Source: Apostichopus japonicus (taxonomy: Eukaryota > Echinodermata > Holothuroidea > Aspidochirotida > Stichopodidae). Taken from it: a stretch of 64,000 bases of DNA. Of this stretch, positions 1 through 13,200 are shown one piece after another (the stretch's first letter is position 1; each line of letters begins with the position of its first letter). The stretch spans positions 35,768,898 through 35,832,897 of the forward strand of contig NC_092577.1 in NCBI RefSeq assembly GCF_037975245.1, given 5' to 3'. A program made the position numbers and the translations under genes. Under the pieces are notes generated by a model. The model did not search any database, was not told where the DNA came from, and saw only the letters and a program-made list of their open reading frames with translations.

Positions 1-339
1 CTTTTCATTCCAACCAACGGTAAATTAAATAAAAATTGACAAAGAAACGCTTAGTAATACTTTATTATTTCTTCAAAATGTTGACAACTATTCAAAGTAA
101 ACTACTCCTCCGTGGAACAGAACCTCTACAACTGAAAAATAAAGTCGGGGAAAGAAACACTGAATAGAAACCCAATTAACAAAAAACATTCTATGCCATC
201 AAACACTTTACCTTCGTCCCCTTCGCTGCAAAGTGAATATCACCTCTTAAACTACGATGTAAGAAACGGCTGTTTTAAACATCTCACTAACTCTTGCGGC
301 GACCTTAATCCCTATTCATTGAGCACAATAGCATTTCCT

Positions 340-420
340 GCGTATAAACTCGTAGAGGGATTATACGCGGTGTCTACGCGGCCTCTACGCGGCAATTTCT
401 TTGTCAACGAGTTTATACGC
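340..420. repeat. Perfect 14-bp inverted repeat around a CpG-rich core
   Basis: GCGTATAAACTCGT at 340-353 is the exact reverse complement of 407-420. The 53-bp core holds three TCTACGCGG or TCTACGCGGC-like words. It could be the centre of a small MITE or a regulatory palindrome. Confidence 0.55.
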
Positions 421-566
421 GAGTGTACGTGTTTATACGTGTTTATACGATTCTGTGCGCGTACACATGTCCAGTTATACGTGAGCGGTACTGTATCCTT
501 ATTATATAGAACCGAATACTGAATAGTGCATTAACTTCATGCAATTGGCGTCTGAACATAGCAAAT

Positions 567-752
567 ACACGATATTATGTATGTATGTATTTTAGATCCT
601 CCTGCAAACAAAATTGCAAAGAAGCCTCATTGGCTTATCAAAGCTGCAAGCTGACCGAAGTCAATCTCTTACATTCATATTTAACGTCCATGATTATGAA
701 TTGTCAACAACTCTTTTACTGGACGACATACATTAATCTTGGAGTGACTGGA
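567..752 (-). mobile_element. tRNA-derived SINE, 5'-truncated copy A
   Basis: It matches the body of the SINE at 26285-26536 in the same orientation: TATGTATGTATGTATTTTAG, then GATCCTCCTGC, GAAGCCTCATTGGCTTA, AACGTCCATGATTATGAAT and GGACGACATACATTAATC. It stops at GAGTGACTGG, just before the tRNA-like head, so the head is missing. Confidence 0.75.
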
Positions 753-1088
753 TATATGTATTGTATATGGCTCGATATATCATTATATATGATTATTATT
801 ATATCGATTATTATATTGATGATGATATCGATTATTATTATATATGACTCGATATATGTATTGACTGATTTGTATGTTGTATTGAGAGTGAATATGGCAG
901 TGACCTCCGGGTCAAGTCAAATCTTATGTAAAGCCTGGTCCAGATGCAGGACTTCATTAAGGAGGGGCTGTGGTAGCATCCCCCCTTATGTCTAAGCACA
1001 AGGTTGCATTAGTAACTACAGACTTTCTCATTTCTGTGTGAGTTTGAGAAGTTGGTGTACCTATTCATCTTTCCACATTTCCCAACAG

Positions 1089-1261
1089 GCTTCTTAACGG
1101 AAAAGAGATACTTCTTGGTGCTCGCCATCGTGTTCGTCAGAACGAGGGAGAATGTTCTTTGATTCTGGATTCGGTCAGTGAAGGAGATGCGGGAGAGTAC
1201 ACCTGCGTAGCAACCAATCCAGTAGGCTCGGAGAAATGTAGAGGAAAGATGAGTGTTGTCT
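1089..1261 (+). CDS. Exon: C-terminal half of an I-set Ig domain
   Basis: First exon in the window (phase 1 to 1). It translates to the back half of an I-set immunoglobulin domain, with the diagnostic run DAGEYTCVATNPVG, which holds the Tyr-x-Cys of strand F. The preceding strands, with the partner Cys, must lie on an exon left of the window. The donor is GTAAGT. The exon end is copied three more times just downstream (see the array at 1283-1445). Confidence 0.88.
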
Positions 1262-4200
1262 GTAAGTTAGTAATCTAAAGAAGCAATCCTCTAGGCTCGG
1301 AGAAATGTAGAGGACAGATGAATGTTGTCTGTAAGTTAGCAATCATAGGCTCACAGAAGTGTTAAGAAAAGATGAATGTTGTGTGTAAGTTAGCAATCTA
1401 AAGAAGCAATCCTCTAGGCTTGGAGAAGTGTAAAGGATAGATGCATAGGAGACAAACATTGACTTAGATTTGAGGTGCAAACCACAAAGTTACCTTAAAC
1501 CTTTCTGACCAAGTGAATCCTGTGTATGTAGTGTGTCAGTGAGCAATCATAAGGAACCAAACCTCTGAGATCAAACTTAATGGTGAGGGAAAAATGTATG
1601 TTGTAAGTTGGTGAGTTTCTTGAAAAGTATTGACTTTGTTAGGCACAACAAATGTAGGACAAGACTAATGAATAATGGTTCTGGAAGTCACTCCTAGAGG
1701 CACAGAGACAAAAATGGATGTGAAATGTAAGATATCATTCATAACTGACCCTGCAATTCCTTTTGGCAAAGAGAAATATTTAGACCAAATATTGATGGAT
1801 GTCCTATGCAAATTATTGTTACATTTTGTCTCATGTCAAACATTTCTTACCTTTTTGCCTCCTCCAGTAACACCCAAAATTAAAGGAACCATTGATACCC
1901 AGACTGTGGAGGTTGGTAACCCTCTTAAGATCAAGATCCCATACAGGGGACAGGGTGATGTTATTGCATCCATTGCCCTGGAGGGTCAGCCCATCGAAGG
2001 TGCGTGATGCTTATGTATTCTGTTGAATTTACAGTGCTTTGTTTGCAACAAACAGACCTGCATACAAGTTACTATATTTAACTATATATTTTACTCTGTT
2101 CTTATATAACTGCATACAAGTTACTATATTTAACTATATATTTTACTCTGTTCTTATATACCTGCATACAAAGTTACTATATTTAACTATACATTTTACT
2201 CTGTTCTTATATACCTGCATACAAGTTACTATATTTAACTATATATTTTACTCTGTTCTTATATAACTGCATACAAGTTACTATATTTAACTATATATTT
2301 TACTCTGTTCTTATATACCTGCATACAAAGTTACTATATTTAACTATACATTTTACTCTGTTCTTATATACCTGCATACAAGTTACTATATTTAACTATA
2401 TATTTTACTCTGTTCTTATATAACTGCATACAAGTTACTATATTTAACTATATATTTTACTCTGTTCTTATATAACTGCATACAAGTTACTATATTTAAC
2501 TATACATTTTACTCTGTTCTTATATACCTGCATACAAGTTACTATATTTAACTATACATTTTACTCTGTTCTTATATACCTGCATACAAAGTTACTATAT
2601 TTAACTATATATTTTACTCTGTTCTTATATACCTGCATACAAGTTACTATATTTAACTATATATTTGACTCTGTTCTTATATACCTGCATACAAAGTTAC
2701 TATATTTAACTATATATTTTACTCTGTTCTTATATAACTGCATACAAGTTACTATATTTAACTATATATTTTACTCTGTTCTTATATACCTGCATACAAG
2801 TTACAATATTTAACTACATATTTTACTTTGTTCTTATGTTATTCTTATGATATACAAGTTACTATATTTCACTATATATTTAATATGATTTTTGTTATAT
2901 ACCTGCATACAAGTTACTATATTTAACTATATATTTTACTGTGTTCTTATTATGTGTAGTTTTACCTGCTTAAACATGTGAATAAATTACACATTTTGGT
3001 GAATTGATAAAATAAAACCCCAGTCACCTTTCATTTTGTTTTCTACACAACATTGCTTCATGGCTTACATCTTCTTCTTGATCCTCTCCTGATTCAGAGG
3101 ATGACCGCGTCAAGACTAACGTTTTTGATGACTACGTCCAGTTTGTGATCCGCTCTGCGGATATCAGCGATGACGGCACCTTTAAGGTCACACTCAGCAA
3201 CCAAGCTGGAGCCGACTCTGTCTCATTCAGGGTCAAAGTTCAGGGTGAGGTTAACTTATAATTCTCAGCCTTTCAATCTATTTCAACTCCATCTATGTTT
3301 TATTTTATTTTATTTTTTATTTTTCCAGCTCACATTTATTTCTGCATGTAGTGATGTTTTGTCACAGCAGTTCTTTTTTGGATAAAGACAAAATGCAACA
3401 TGTGTAAATGATAGCAGATTATGTAACTCTAACATGATAGTAATATGCTAGTGAGGCAACCCAAGACCATGTGACAAATGATCTTAGACTTTATTTATTT
3501 CTGTCACATGTCTCTATTCCTTTGTGTCACATGTCGCTATTCCTTTGTGTCACATGTCTCTATTTATCTGTGTCACACGTCTCTATTTATCTGTGTCATA
3601 TGTCACATGTCTCTATTTATTTGTGTCACATGTCTCTATTCATTTCTGTCACATGCCTCTATTTCTGTCACATGTCTCTATTTATTTGTGTCACATGTCT
3701 CTATTCATTTCTGTCACATGCCTCTATTTATTTCTGTCACATGTCTCTATTTATCTGTGTCACATGTCTCTATTCATTTCTGTCACATGCCTCTATTTCT
3801 GTCACATGTCTCTATTTATTTGTGTCACATGTCTCTATTCATTTCTGTCACATGCCTCTATTTATTTCTGTCACATGTCTCTATTTATCTGTGTCACATG
3901 TCTCTATTTATCTGTGTCACATGTCACATGTCTATTTATTTCTGTCACATGTCTCTATGTCACTTGTCTCTAATTCATTTCTGTCACATGCCTCTATTTC
4001 TGTCACATATCTCTATTTATCTGTGTCACTTGCCACATGTCTCTATTTTATTTGTGTCACCTGTCTCTATTTTATTTGTGTCACATGTCTCTTTTTATTC
4101 TGTCACATGTCTCTTTTTATTTCTGTCACACGTCTCTATTTATTTCTGTCACCTGTCTCTTATTTGTGCGTCTCTATCTATTACTTACAGCTAAGCCTGG

Positions 4201-7200
4201 CTCTCCTCGTGGACCCCTCAATGTTGATGAAGTCACAGATCACACTGTCACCGTGTCCTGGAAACCACCAACATTCGATGGAGGATGTCCGATTAAGTCT
4301 TACGTCGTTGAAAGACAAGAGGTGGACACACCTAACTGGGTCACAGGTAAGATCTAAACCCAGGTTACTCAACCTGGGGTCCGCGGACCCCTAGGGGGTC
4401 CGTGAAATTTATTTGGGGGTCCGTGAGGGCAAAGGGGTCCGCAGGGGGTCTGTGAAAAAATAAGGGTCCGTGAAAAAAATAAGGGTCCGCGAAAGCCGAA
4501 GAGGTTTGTGAAAAATGGAATGAGAGATATAGTCGAAGGAAGAAGTATGTATGCCTCTAGAAATCTAGGCTAGGCTAGCCGTCAATACGTCGGACCCTGA
4601 TGATCAGACCGTATCGTCAGTAGTCGATATATGTTGAATCGTGCGTTCCCCGATGAAAACAAGTAATATAGTTTCTCATTGGTATATATACATTCGGTGA
4701 GGTATGGATAACATGCCACCCGAGTGTTGTGTACAACTTAACTGCACACTATACATCCTAATATGCAGAGCAATAACTATGATGCGTTGCTCACTGTTGA
4801 CACAGCGAAGCGCGGTAGTTATAAGGCTTTTGCGGAGGAAAAGTTATAACTAACTTGGATTTGACACCAAAAAAACGGTGCCATTTGCAGCTATCTCTGA
4901 CAAAGAAAACACATAATTCTCCTGACCTCATGCAGAATCAACCAGTTTGTATCTGACAACTCATCGCTTCCAAATTAAAATTTAATTGGGAAATATATCA
5001 TTTGAAAGTAAGAATTTCCAAGTAGGCCTATGCCTAGCAATACTTGCAGGTCTAGGAAAACTGCATTCCAGGCCCAGAAAAATGCATTTCTAAACATAAA
5101 TTCTTGAACATAAATTTACTTCAAAAGTCACAAAATAATGCACCATTTCGCATCTGACCCTCAAATATTGAAAAAAATTCAAAAGGGGACGGGGAAAACC
5201 CCCTCCCCTTATAACCCTCCCCCAGGCCGGCGGTCACTGTCCGGGGGTCCTCAAACATTTCAGTTTATCTCAAAGGGTCCCTGGATAGAAAAAGGTTGAG
5301 AACCTAGGATCTAGACAATCCCATGGTTTGTTTGATTGTTTGATTTTGGTGATAGCTGACATATATTATGTTATTGTTTTATGTTATGCTATTTTTAAAA
5401 ATTGAAATTATTGATTTATCAATAGTTACATATTGCCATAAATAACTGCTTCATATTATGAGAATTTTATACAAATTCCGTTAACTTATTACCATGATTT
5501 TACAGCCAGCAGTTATGTCAAGGATACCAAGTTTATCATCCAGGGACTCAAGAAAGGAACTCCTTACCTCTTCAGAGTTTCAGCAGAAAATGAAATTGGT
5601 GTCGGCAAAACATTGGAAGGAAAGGAACCAGTCTTTGTCAAATCACCGTTTGGTAAATCTGTCTATATTTTCAAATTCAAAGCAGTCTTAAATGGTAGCC
5701 TCGCATAGTGTGTGACTGGATGCTGTATGAAACATGTTTTACAAGAGTCACTCATTGCCATTGACCAATCCAAGTATTTGCCTCTTGAAATAAACTCGAG
5801 CTGTGATCCAATTGAGGCGACATGTACCACCACCGTTCATGTGAAGCAAATGATGGATAAATATAATTACTTAAACTTTTATCATAATTTCCTGTCAAGT
5901 ACTAATTGAACTGAGTGAATTATTGTGTACAGTTTTTAACAGGAACTCTTCTTAGCCTGGGGTGTGACGCAGGATTCCATCGGGAGGGGGCACACTAATA
6001 GGCATTAAACTCAACATTTAATGCTAATTTATCTCTGATAAATCTCTATTATAAATGTTTTAATCTGTTGTTCTGTTTTCAGACCCCCCTAGTGCACCAG
6101 GAGACCCAGAGGTCACAGAGGTTGGTAAGGACCATGTAGAGTTAATGTGGAGTAAACCAGAATTTGATGGTAACTGCCCCATCATCACTTACATCATAGA
6201 GAAGAGTGAAGCTGGCCTAGATAGATGGGTAAGTCATACCTCCCTCTGTCATCTGTTGCTATGTTTCTTTTTTTTTTCATCTGTAATAAATTATCTTATG
6301 CAAGTTGGTCCCGGAAATTCAAGAAAATTTTGGTGAAAATTTGTGATTTTTGACACAAGATTTGTTATCTTTCACTGTTTGTTACACATTAGCACAGTTT
6401 ATCCTGGGGGGGGGGGGGGTTCCCCCATGAGGAGAACTCCTGAAAACAGGCTAACACAGGAATATGTTACAACCTGTGGCAATATGAAATATGTGTTAGA
6501 ATGTAACTGAAGAAAACACATGTTATTGTGAGATCCAGAATGTTTCAAGTTATGTATTTCAGTATTCTTGAGTTGCATTTGTGTTATTGATTGTCACATA
6601 TAGAAACACATTAGCTCACATTGTCACATGAGTCAAACTCAACAGATTTCCACATGTTTTGAACACATGCGGTTTTACGTGTGAAAACATGGTTAAAAAC
6701 ACAAAAAAAACATGTTTTCCACACTTTTACCTTTTGTAGTTTGTTAAGTTTGGGTTGACACAGGTCTGATTCTATTTATTGGTAAGGGATTTTCTTTGAA
6801 ATAACATTTCCCTCCCCACTCAGGTGCGTGTGAACCGCAACAACGTGAACACCTTCAACTTCAGAGTAGACAATCTGATCGAAGATAGAGTTTATGAGTT
6901 CCGTGTCTCAGCTTTGAATGATGCTGGTCAGGGGCCAGCCTCGGAGACCACCATGCCAACCAGAATCAAAGATCCCCATGGTAACAATCAAAACAGCGTT
7001 CATTCGAAATGTTACAAAACATAGCAAAGAGGGCTCTCTGTCAAGTGGGAAATTGTATCTCCAAGCACAAATACCTATAGCAGTTTTTGTTCACAGAATT
7101 GTTTGAAGTATGAACTAACATTTTGTGGGAACTCCTGGAATAGTTCAGTAATGCATGATACATATAATAGTAAAATTAAAATAAAACTACCTATCTGTAT

Positions 7201-10200
7201 TCTCTGCATTATCTTTATTAAAACTACCTATCTGTATTCTGTGCTTGTACTTGTCCCTTGTAGTTTCTGTTACTTGTCATTCAGCCTCTGAAAAAGATCC
7301 TACTTGGATCGAAACGTCAGACCCAATTACTTTTACACAAGTTTAAAAGTAATCAAACCTTGAAATTACTATGATAAATAGAAATAATAAGTTATTTCAT
7401 TGGTTTTGTTAAACTTTACACCCAGTTGTGACAGTTTATTTCTATACTGTACTGTCAAGTCCTGCCTCAAAGCACTTGCACTGACAGAATTAGCAGTATG
7501 AAAATCATGTTTCTGTCAGATAATGGTTATGAACTGTTCATACTGTCAGTACAAGTGCTTTGAAGCATGATATGGGAGGGCAGTATAGAGTGGTATTAGC
7601 ATTAGAATCAGATTAAGGTTAGAAACTGTTCATACTGTCAGTACTAGTGCTTTGAAGCATGATGATGGAGGACAGTATGGAGTGGTATTAGCATTAGTCA
7701 ACTGTTCCAACTGGCTGAAAATGTATTCTATGTATATGCTTATGTGCACACACATGCTCATATTCAACTACAGATATGCATATGCATAGTTCTAGTTGGT
7801 ATAATAGAACAAGGTTAACCTCTAAAGGTTACTCTAGACTCTTTACTTTCAATAGAGACCAAGAACACTACCATCTCTACTTAAAAAGTCAGTATTTGTC
7901 TTCATTTCAAGGACTGAAGGAAGAATTTGTGCACCGCTGAAAAATATATACCGGTCCATATGTTATTCATGTATGTTATTGATTAATTTATTCATGTATC
8001 ATGTATTGATTGATTAAATCCATTCATATTTCAGAGGTTCTCAAGCCACGATTCACAGAGAATATGGAAAATGCCCAGGGCGAGGAAGGTCGATCGGTTA
8101 AGTTTACTTGTGGATTTACCGGCAAGCCAGCCCCTGAAATTAGATTGTGAGTATAAATGTCAGAATTATAACTTTTATTTGGACAGGATGAGGCAGGACA
8201 AAGTCTCTAAATATATTACAGTCATCCAACCTAAATGTATATGACTTAGCATTTCCTTTATGTGTACAACAATTTGACAGTAATTTGACAACAATTTGAC
8301 TGTTCGAGTCACTCCAAGATTAATGTATGTCGTCCAGTTACAGAGTTGTCGACAATTGAGAATTCATAATCATGGACGTTAAATATGAATCTAAGAGACT
8401 GACTTGGGTCAGCTTGCGGCTTTGATAAGCCAATGAGGCTTCTTCGCGAGTTCCTGCTTGCAGGAGGATCTTAAATACATACATACATACATTAAGGTAT
8501 TGAAATTAAATGAAAAAGACGAACCATGTGTATATGGCAGGTCTTCATGGTATCTCATACACTGGTATGTTTGTCCTTGTGTGATCTTGTTCTATGGGAA
8601 CTGAATCCAAAGAAAGTTGACTACTCAAGTTTATACCATTTTTCAATCAATGAACCACTCGATCGATAGTTTTATTGATTGGCAGTTGGTCAAGAAAGGC
8701 AATCGAACAACATCAGAATTTAATTTTATTGTTGTCATTGTTTCTTCTCCAGCTTTAAAGGACAGCGGGAGCTGTTCAACAATGACAAGTATTCCGTCAA
8801 CATCGAAGATGATAAGGCCACATTAACCGTCAGCAATCTAAGCGACGAAGACGCTGATGAATACTCTGCCGAAATCAGCAACCGTGGAGGCCGGAAATAC
8901 AGCCGTGCCACTCTGATTGTCAAGAGTAAGTTTTGAAATGCTTAGAATCGTCAAAACTGCTCAACAAGTATCCCTACTTTTGGCAAGTGATGTCTGCCCT
9001 CAATTCCAAGGGAATGGATCTGGGGGCCATACCCCCCTCTTTCCACCTCCATCGTCAGTCGGGGGTAAAATGTTATGCCAGGAGATTTTTGACATTCAGT
9101 TGGGGAAGAATGAGTCCACTCGCCTCTTGGCTCTCAGGATACTCTTTCATGAAGGTTCATGCCCCTGCCTAAACCTGTCGGGGTAGAAGTTTCTCCCGCC
9201 CCTTCCCCTCCCCCTCCCTCATCCTTTGAAGACCAGTGCGTATCACTGCTGATAAGTGATTTCTATTTTTTTTAAATCATAAAAATTGGATCAGAAGGGA
9301 GCAATTTGAACACTTAACAAGCACCTACACAAAATAAATTGTTAAATCCTCTTGTGCTATAAAAAACCAGAGGCATTATTAACCTAGTAACACTAGTTTC
9401 CTTGCAAACATTCAACATTATCACACAACATACACAATTTTCACTTACACTAACTTTTCTGGAGTAATATGTACTATGTCATGAGAATTCCTATAGAATC
9501 ACCAATTTAATACAAATTAATAAACCAGATATGATTCTTCCATCACCCTACATTCTTTCTCTCCCTCCCCCCTTCATTCCCCTCTCCTCCCCTTTACTTT
9601 CATGAAGACTTCAGGGAATGCTTTAGCTAATACTCTTGAGGAACATCTGATCACACCCAGTAACCATAATGCCAGAAGTTGCCCGAGTACCTATAAAGAG
9701 TTTATGCCCTTATGAGCATAGGTATTTACTAATTACCGTTATCACTTTTCCTGTTTATATTCTGTTACTTTTGAGCAATGGTGATAATTTCACCTAACAG
9801 CTCAATTTTGAAGTTGACCAGCTCCTTTAGATTAAACCAACAAAGTCCATTGTTAATTTGGCATGGTTTCTTGACTAGTTTTGGCAAGTGGTTGCATTAA
9901 ATTACTAATAGAATAAATAAAAATTTACAAAAAGATCATTTCACTCTTTACTCTTCAGCCTCTCCAAAGATTAAAGTTCCCTCAAAATACGAAGGAGAGA
10001 TCCGATTCTTCAAGGGTGAATTTATCAAGATAAAGATCCCTTACATCGGTTTCCCTAAGCCAGAAACTTCCTGGTCGAGAGAGGGAGCGAAGATGACCGC
10101 AAATGTCAGCTCTACACCGAGATTTGCGATTCTGAGCATCGAGAATCCCACAGGGGAAGATACAGGTTCCTACAGGTTGACTGCAGAGAACGAAGTAGGC

Positions 10201-13163
10201 AGCGATTCCGCTACCATCAGAATCAAAATTACAGGTATGAGAAAATGGAATGAATTATGCATGCCCAATGTTACCCTGTAGAACAGAGGGTCAAAACTTT
10301 AGAATAAAGGGGGCGCCCTTCATATATAGAGCATGACAATACAATGGAGTAACAAGAAAAATGTCTTAAACTCTGTTATATCCCAAAAATTTAAGAACGT
10401 TTTAACCCAACTGTGATTTATCATAGTTTTTGTTTCTTGGTGGAAGGTGTTGACCTGAGACTAGTTGAGATCATATTTGATACTTTTTTTAGTTAGTGTT
10501 TGCCAAACTTGGACATTGGTGAAGTTTCACCTGCAACATCTAAGAGCTGGCAGACTTTTCTTTACTAGCAAATTGGCCTAAATGGTTGCTACATTAGTCT
10601 ATGATACTGTAGAGGGTCCATATGTATTGCTATGTTAATTAAATATGTTAGGGCTATGAATATCAAGCCATTGGAAGTGTCTACAACATGTGTTGCCCTA
10701 CAACAAAGGTAATGTCTAAATGTATCATCTTGTACATTAAATTAAGTTTAATCAGTCAACTCCGACTAACAAAATGTTTTTCAGCTTCATGCAGGAAGTG
10801 AAGTAATTATAAATACGGGGATTTTCTTCTTCATTTTCTTGTGAGTTTAATTTTAATTCCTGATTGCAAAACAGACAAATAAATGCTCATGTATATTGTT
10901 CCTGTTTCTCCAAATTTTTTCAGATGCTCCGAAAGCTCCAGAGAACGCCCGCGTGAGCGACTTATCCCACGAATCAGTCACAGTGTCATGGACCGCCCCA
11001 GCAGAGGATGGCGGTACTCCAGTCACCGGGTACCTGATTGAAAGAGCCGACAAGGGATCGGATGTATTCACAAGGTGTGCCACCTCTTCAGAAACCACCT
11101 GCACGGTCAATTTCCTCAGTCCCAACAAGGAATATCGTTTCAGGGTGAAAGCAGAAAACATCATTGGTGCGAGCGAACCAATAGAAGTGACTCACACGAT
11201 CACCACACCCGGTGAGTCCCTGCCACCATTTACCACCTCTCACCATTCATCCATTCTACCACCCCACCCCCCTCCCAACCCCCCGACCCTTAGGTACTTA
11301 GCCAAAAGAATTTGGTGGTTGCGTCCTTTAGAAGTAGTAAACAAGTTGCCTTATGTGTACAATGGTATCAGGTGAGTTTCTGGCATCATTTAACCCTTCC
11401 CTATCACCCACAAAGCTTTTACCTTTTATCCTTGCAAACATTTGGCAAGTCTGAAGGCACTAGCAAGTGTACTTTGCAGATTAAAGGCAGTATGCATATA
11501 CTGAAATAACTCATGTTGAATTTAAAATCAAAGAAGACTTAAAATCAAAGATATCGTAGGGTAAAAGAAAGTTTTACCTTGCAAGTCTGAATGACTTAAG
11601 TTTAACTGAATGTGATTTTTAATGTTAGTAAAATTAATCTGTATTCCCTGTTTATTATGATATATTTTGCTGACTAGAGAGGTTTCATTAAAGGTGTATT
11701 TATTTCTTTTCGTTGTCTTTCTTTCTTCCAGAACCAGAACGTAAAATCAAGTTCCAAATGGAACAGGAACAAGAATCAGGTAATTAGAATCGTTAACTGT
11801 ATTGAGCTAAACCGGTTTAATTATCTTTGAGAAAAGTGTAGGCAGTAATTAACAGTTTGCTCACATTTCTATAAGTTTATGTTTTCTCAGAGATTAATTC
11901 TAAACAGCTTTACATTATTTTAATGTAAATTTAGAAAAAGTAAATATTGCCATTGATTTACCAATAAGTTATTTAGTGACGATTGCAAGTATAAACAAAT
12001 TAAATTATTAAAATAAATAAAATATTTATTAATAAAAGTGAATTATGAAGAAAACAGGATACTATTCTATCTCATTTTTTGCTTGATATATTGATTTCAT
12101 ACTTGTTAAAGCAATTTTTTTGCACTTGCCTAAACAAGTTTAGTAAAACCCATTGAGTATTACACAAACTAAGATTGCAAGGGAGCCTAATGACAAACAT
12201 TTTTTCTTCCAAAACAAATTTTATTACATTTTAACTCAATATTTTGAAGTGAATCTTGAAAACCTAAGCTAATAAAGTACATTTTTGTGGAAATCCAGCA
12301 TTGGAAATGCCCAAAATCTACTCTCAATATAGTAAGGAATAAGAATGGTTTTGATGTGATTTTTATTTTTCTGCTACCAGCTGCACCTAAGAGAGGGACA
12401 AGGCGCCCAGCTGACTATGATTACTTGGGTAAGTATAACATGGTGTGAATTACTTAAGTAAGTAGAACATGGTGTGATTACTTAGGTAAGTATAACATGG
12501 TGTGAATTACTTAAGTAAGTAGAACATGGTGTGATTACTTAAGTAAGTAGAACATGGTGTGATTACTTAGGTAAGTATAACATGTTGATAGAACAGTTAT
12601 TTACATCTAGACGTTGGTGACTTTGGAACTGATCTTGAGTAAATTCAAGTTTATTCAAACACAGAATATTCTGTGTCCCACAAATTTTACTCTTATATGC
12701 TTGACTGACTGCACTTGCAAAAATATGGAATTTCATTTGTTTGGTGCAATTTTGTTGGAATGACAGTAACAGACCATATTTTCAGTTATGTCTTCTTTCC
12801 CTCAAGCCTGGGATATGAAGATAACACAGGTTGACAAAATAACTTGAAAGAATAATGAGATTTAATGTTATTGTCGGTATTAAAGTGATCTTAGTATTTC
12901 AGTATTAAGTATTCCTCACCATATTAGGAAAGAAAAGCTGCAGCAGCAGCTGCAAAATCCCCTGCAGCATGGCTGAATATCAAATAATAGAGATTATCTC
13001 AGCAGAGCAAGCAGTGTCTACTGTGTGAAGCTGACAGCAGAAGATATTTTGTTCTACATAGCTGGCCTCTTGGACATGGTGTCTTATTATTCTGGTCGTA
13101 TTGTTATTATTACTATTATTATGATTGTTATTATTATGATTGTTATTATTATTATTATTATTT

Positions 13164-13200
<37 letters not shown>

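Larger units (their letters stand above)
1..1088 (+). other. Intron upstream of the first visible exon
   Basis: No exon of the muscle gene could be supported here; two open frames (193-522 and 585-995) show no domain or codon logic. It holds a CpG-containing inverted repeat at 340-420, a SINE fragment at 567-752 and TAT/ATT-rich low complexity at 755-865. Confidence 0.6.

Noticed and set aside
193-522. 109-codon open frame
   Set aside because: No domain, no splice logic, covers the inverted repeat; likely chance.
2039-2266. Open frame with Tyr/Phe/Leu repeats
   Set aside because: Read-through of the 52-bp intronic array, no domain.
3471-4394. 307-codon open frame with repeated Leu/Ser/Val/Cys/His/Met units
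   Set aside because: It is a translation of the 23-bp minisatellite; several frames are open at once and it ends beyond the FN3 exon in the wrong frame.
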